Origin: Clostridium sp. CAG:273
GTDB lineage: Bacteria > Bacillota > Clostridia > TANB77 > CAG-508
DNA: 7,791 nt
NCBI GenBank assembly: GCA_000438355.1
Contig: FR901506.1
Location: 20,260-28,050, forward strand
Reading direction: 5' to 3'
Part shown: positions 5,851 through 7,791 of the stretch, piece after piece
Position numbering within the stretch: position 1 is the stretch's first letter
Layout: every line of letters begins with the position of its first letter
Notes under the pieces: generated by a model
Database searches by the model: none
What the model saw: only the letters and a program-made list of their open reading frames with translations
Told to the model about the DNA's origin: nothing
Position numbers and translations under genes: made by a program

Positions 5851-6843
5851 ATGAAAGATATATTAACTTTAGGAATTGAATCAAGCTGTGATGAGACTTC
5901 TGTTTCCATTGTAAAAAATGGAAGAGAAGTTCTTTCTAATGTTATAAATTCTCAAATTAAAATACATGAAAAATTTGGTGGTGTAGTGCCAGAAATAGCT
6001 TCAAGAAACCATGTAGAAGCAATCTCTGAAGTTACAAAAGCAGCATTAAAAGAAGCTGGAAAAGAATTTAAAGATGTAGATTTAGTTGCTTGTACATATG
6101 GTCCTGGTTTAGTAGGGGCATTATTAGTAGGAGTAGCATATGGAAAAGCTCTAGCATATGCTTTAAACAAGCCTTTAATTGGAACAAATCATATTAAAGG
6201 ACATATTGCAGCAAACTACATATCACATCTAGAATTAAAACCACCTTTTTTATGCTTAATAATTTCAGGTGGGCATACACATTTAGTACATATAAAAGAT
6301 TATAACAATTTTGAAATATTAGGTAAAACTAGAGATGATGCTATAGGAGAAGCTTTTGATAAAGTGGCAAGAGTAATAGGATTAGGATATCCTGGAGGAC
6401 CTAAAGTCGATAAGCTCGCAAAAGAAGGCGAGCCGAACATAGAACTTCCAAAAACACATTTGGATAATTTGGACTTTAGCTTTAGTGGAATAAAAACAGC
6501 AGTTATAAATTTACATCACAAAAATCCAGATATAAATAAAGCAGATTTAAGTGCAAGTTTTGAAAAAACAGTAACAGAAATATTAGTGCAAAATACATTA
6601 AAAGCTGCAAAAAAGTTAAATATATCAACAATTGCTTTAGCAGGTGGAGTTTCTGCTAATTCATATATAAGAAATGAGTTTTTAAAATTAGAAAAGTCAA
6701 GTAATTTAAAAATATACTATCCAGATCCAATATTATGTACAGATAATGCTGCAATGATAGCTTCTGCTGGATATTATAGTTATATTTCTGGAGAAAAATC
6801 TGATTTAACACTAAATGCAATACCAAATTTAAAAATTTCATAA
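5851..6843 (+). CDS. tsaD: tRNA t6A37 threonylcarbamoyltransferase TsaD
   Basis: This 330-residue ASKHA-fold protein transfers the threonylcarbamoyl group to A37 of tRNAs that read ANN codons, working with TsaB and TsaE. Motifs in order are GIESSCDETS (8-17), GGVVPEIASRNH (43-54), YGPGLVGALLVG (83-94), the metal-binding HIKGH (H114 and H118), ISGGHTHLV (138-146), the substrate loop AIGEAFDKVAR (164-174), GYPGGP (179-184), LAGGVSAN (263-270), and CTDNAAMIA (296-304) with the third metal ligand D298. All expected residues are present. GAGAGG at 5836-5841 lies 9 nt before the ATG. It is probably the last gene of the lysS operon. tRNA-Lys is one of its usual substrates, which links it to lysS. 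tsaB and tsaE are not in the window. Confidence 0.97.
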   Translation: MKDILTLGIESSCDETSVSIVKNGREVLSNVINSQIKIHEKFGGVVPEIASRNHVEAISEVTKAALKEAGKEFKDVDLVACTYGPGLVGALLVGVAYGKALAYALNKPLIGTNHIKGHIAANYISHLELKPPFLCLIISGGHTHLVHIKDYNNFEILGKTRDDAIGEAFDKVARVIGLGYPGGPKVDKLAKEGEPNIELPKTHLDNLDFSFSGIKTAVINLHHKNPDINKADLSASFEKTVTEILVQNTLKAAKKLNISTIALAGGVSANSYIRNEFLKLEKSSNLKIYYPDPILCTDNAAMIASAGYYSYISGEKSDLTLNAIPNLKIS

Positions 6844-6892
6844 TACAATTAAATAAAATTACTAAAAATTATTATAATTTAAATAATTGTAT
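6843..6892 (+). terminator. Weak candidate terminator after tsaD
   Basis: ATACAATTA (6843-6851) is the exact inverse of TAATTGTAT (6884-6892), and AAATTA (6856-6861) pairs with TAATTT (6875-6880) inside it, with a 13-nt loop. The hairpin is almost all A-U with an internal bulge, and no clean U-run follows. Its place right at the tsaD stop suggests the end of the operon, but A+T-rich DNA gives such pairings by chance. Confidence 0.3.
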
Positions 6893-7121
6893 ATTTATTA
6901 ATTTAAAAACAATATAAACATTAAAGAAATATATAAACATTATATCAAAACATGAAAACATGAAAATATAAAAATGATAAATTTTAAATCAAACAATATA
7001 TTACAAATGTAGATATAAATATGTGAATATATATATATAATTAAAATACAAAATATATTACAAGTGTAAATAACCCATATAATAAACAAAAATAATAAAT
7101 AATAAAATTGGAGGAAAATAA
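6893..7121. repeat. A+T-rich spacer with short degenerate repeats
   Basis: No gene is seen between tsaD and the phosphoesterase. The spacer holds several short repeats: ATATAAACATTA at 6912-6923 and 6931-6942; AACATGAA twice in tandem at 6949-6964; a 13-nt alternating AT run at 7027-7039; and a 20-bp direct repeat with 18 matches (6995-7014 and 7052-7071, core AATATATTACAA). A TATAAT at 7078-7083 could be the -10 of the next gene, but no convincing -35 lies 16-18 bp before it. GGAGG at 7110-7114 is the ribosome binding site of that gene. The repeats differ in sequence and are not a CRISPR array. Confidence 0.5.
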
Positions 7122-7791
7122 GTGTCTATATATACAATAGGAGATTTGCATCTGTCGTTCAGCCAAAATAAGCCTATGAATGTATTTGGTGACAATTGGA
7201 ATGGGCATGCAGATAAAATAAGAAAAAATTGGATAGATAAAGTAAAAGAAGAAGACTATGTAATATTGCCTGGAGACTTTTCTTGGGCAATGTATTTAAA
7301 AGACACTTATAAAGACTTTGAGTATTTGGAAAAACTTCCAGGAAATAAAATTTTGCTAAAAGGTAACCACGATTATTGGTGGGGGGGGATTAGTAAAATG
7401 GATGAATACTTAAAAGAAAACAATTTTAGTAATATAAATTTTTTATATAATAATGCATATTTAATAGAAAATGTATTAATTGTAGGAACTAGAGGTTGGA
7501 ATTTAACAGACTCAGAAGAAAATGAAAAAATGTTAAATAGAGAGTGCATAAGACTAAAATTATCTATAGATTATGGAATTAACAAGTTTGGAAATGATAA
7601 AGAAATTATAGTATTTATGCATTATCCACCTATAAGTAAAGCTGGATTAAGTAATGGATATACAAGAAAATATATAGAAATATTAAAAGAATATGGTGTG
7701 AAAAAATGCTATTATGGTCATTTACATGGTTCTTCACATAATGAAGCAATAGAAGGAAATGTAAATGGGATAGAATTTTATTTGGTAAGTT
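7122..7791 (+). CDS. Calcineurin-like metallophosphoesterase (3' end outside window)
   Basis: The first 223 residues are visible and the frame is open at the right edge. The dimetal phosphoesterase motifs appear in order: IGDLHLS (6-12; D8, H10), PGDFSW (50-55; D52), LKGNHDYWW (79-87; N82, H83), FMHYPPI (165-171; H167) and YGHLHG (198-203; H200, H202). All expected metal ligands are present, so it is probably an active hydrolase of an unknown phosphoester. It resembles the short, stand-alone predicted phosphohydrolases of Bacillota that share the GNHDYWW motif. The start is a GTG with GGAGG (7110-7114) 7 nt upstream. Oddly, a run of eight Gs (7381-7388) encodes the end of W87 plus G88-G89, right after the GNHD motif, in a gene otherwise very poor in G. 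Confidence 0.9.
   Translation, partial: MSIYTIGDLHLSFSQNKPMNVFGDNWNGHADKIRKNWIDKVKEEDYVILPGDFSWAMYLKDTYKDFEYLEKLPGNKILLKGNHDYWWGGISKMDEYLKENNFSNINFLYNNAYLIENVLIVGTRGWNLTDSEENEKMLNRECIRLKLSIDYGINKFGNDKEIIVFMHYPPISKAGLSNGYTRKYIEILKEYGVKKCYYGHLHGSSHNEAIEGNVNGIEFYLVS

Noticed and set aside
6893..7080. A CRISPR array or tandem-repeat locus
   Set aside because: The repeats are of different sequence, short and degenerate, with no regular repeat-spacer unit and no cas genes nearby.
1..7791. A new defence, biosynthetic or mobile multi-gene system
   Set aside because: Apart from mazEF, every complete gene belongs to a known housekeeping or widespread family, and no cluster of unknown genes is present.

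Overview
The window looks like chromosome of a very A+T-rich, low-GC Gram-positive bacterium, most likely a clostridial Bacillota. The evidence is a mini-III RNase, an RbgA-type GTPase tail, strong AGGAGG-type ribosome binding sites, near-consensus sigma-A promoters and GTG/TTG starts. I cannot name the species from the sequence.

Layout, left to right. (1) 1-101: C-terminal end of a ribosome-biogenesis GTPase (RbgA/YlqF), then mini-ribonuclease III (mrnC, 252-653). Both act in large-subunit ribosome maturation. (2) 652-705: a perfect 54-bp palindrome that can terminate transcription from both sides, between mrnC and the convergent genes to its right. (3) 717-1294, minus strand: a mazEF toxin-antitoxin pair with overlapping reading frames, a strong promoter and a repeat/palindrome cluster that looks like its operator. 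(4) 1486-1560, minus strand: a tRNA-Glu (anticodon CTC, CCA encoded) with its own promoter and a candidate terminator. mazEF lies just downstream of its 3' end. (5) 1802-3433: recN, the SMC-like DNA repair ATPase, behind a consensus promoter with two LexA-box-like sequences whose centres are exactly 30 bp apart. (6) 3557-6843: a probable operon of lysS, a small site-2-type membrane metalloprotease, and tsaD, with 33- and 38-bp gaps and one strong promoter in front of lysS. (7) 6844-7121: an A+T-rich spacer with short degenerate repeats. (8) 7122 to the end: a calcineurin-like metallophosphoesterase, open at the right edge, carrying an 8-G homopolymer inside its reading frame.

Most of the window is housekeeping: translation (mrnC, rbgA, lysS, tsaD, tRNA-Glu) and DNA repair (recN). 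The one accessory module is mazEF. I found no convincing undescribed multi-gene system. The items most worth a second look are the G8 tract in the phosphoesterase, the paired LexA-like boxes before recN, the mazEF operator, and the mazEF position beside a tRNA 3' end.
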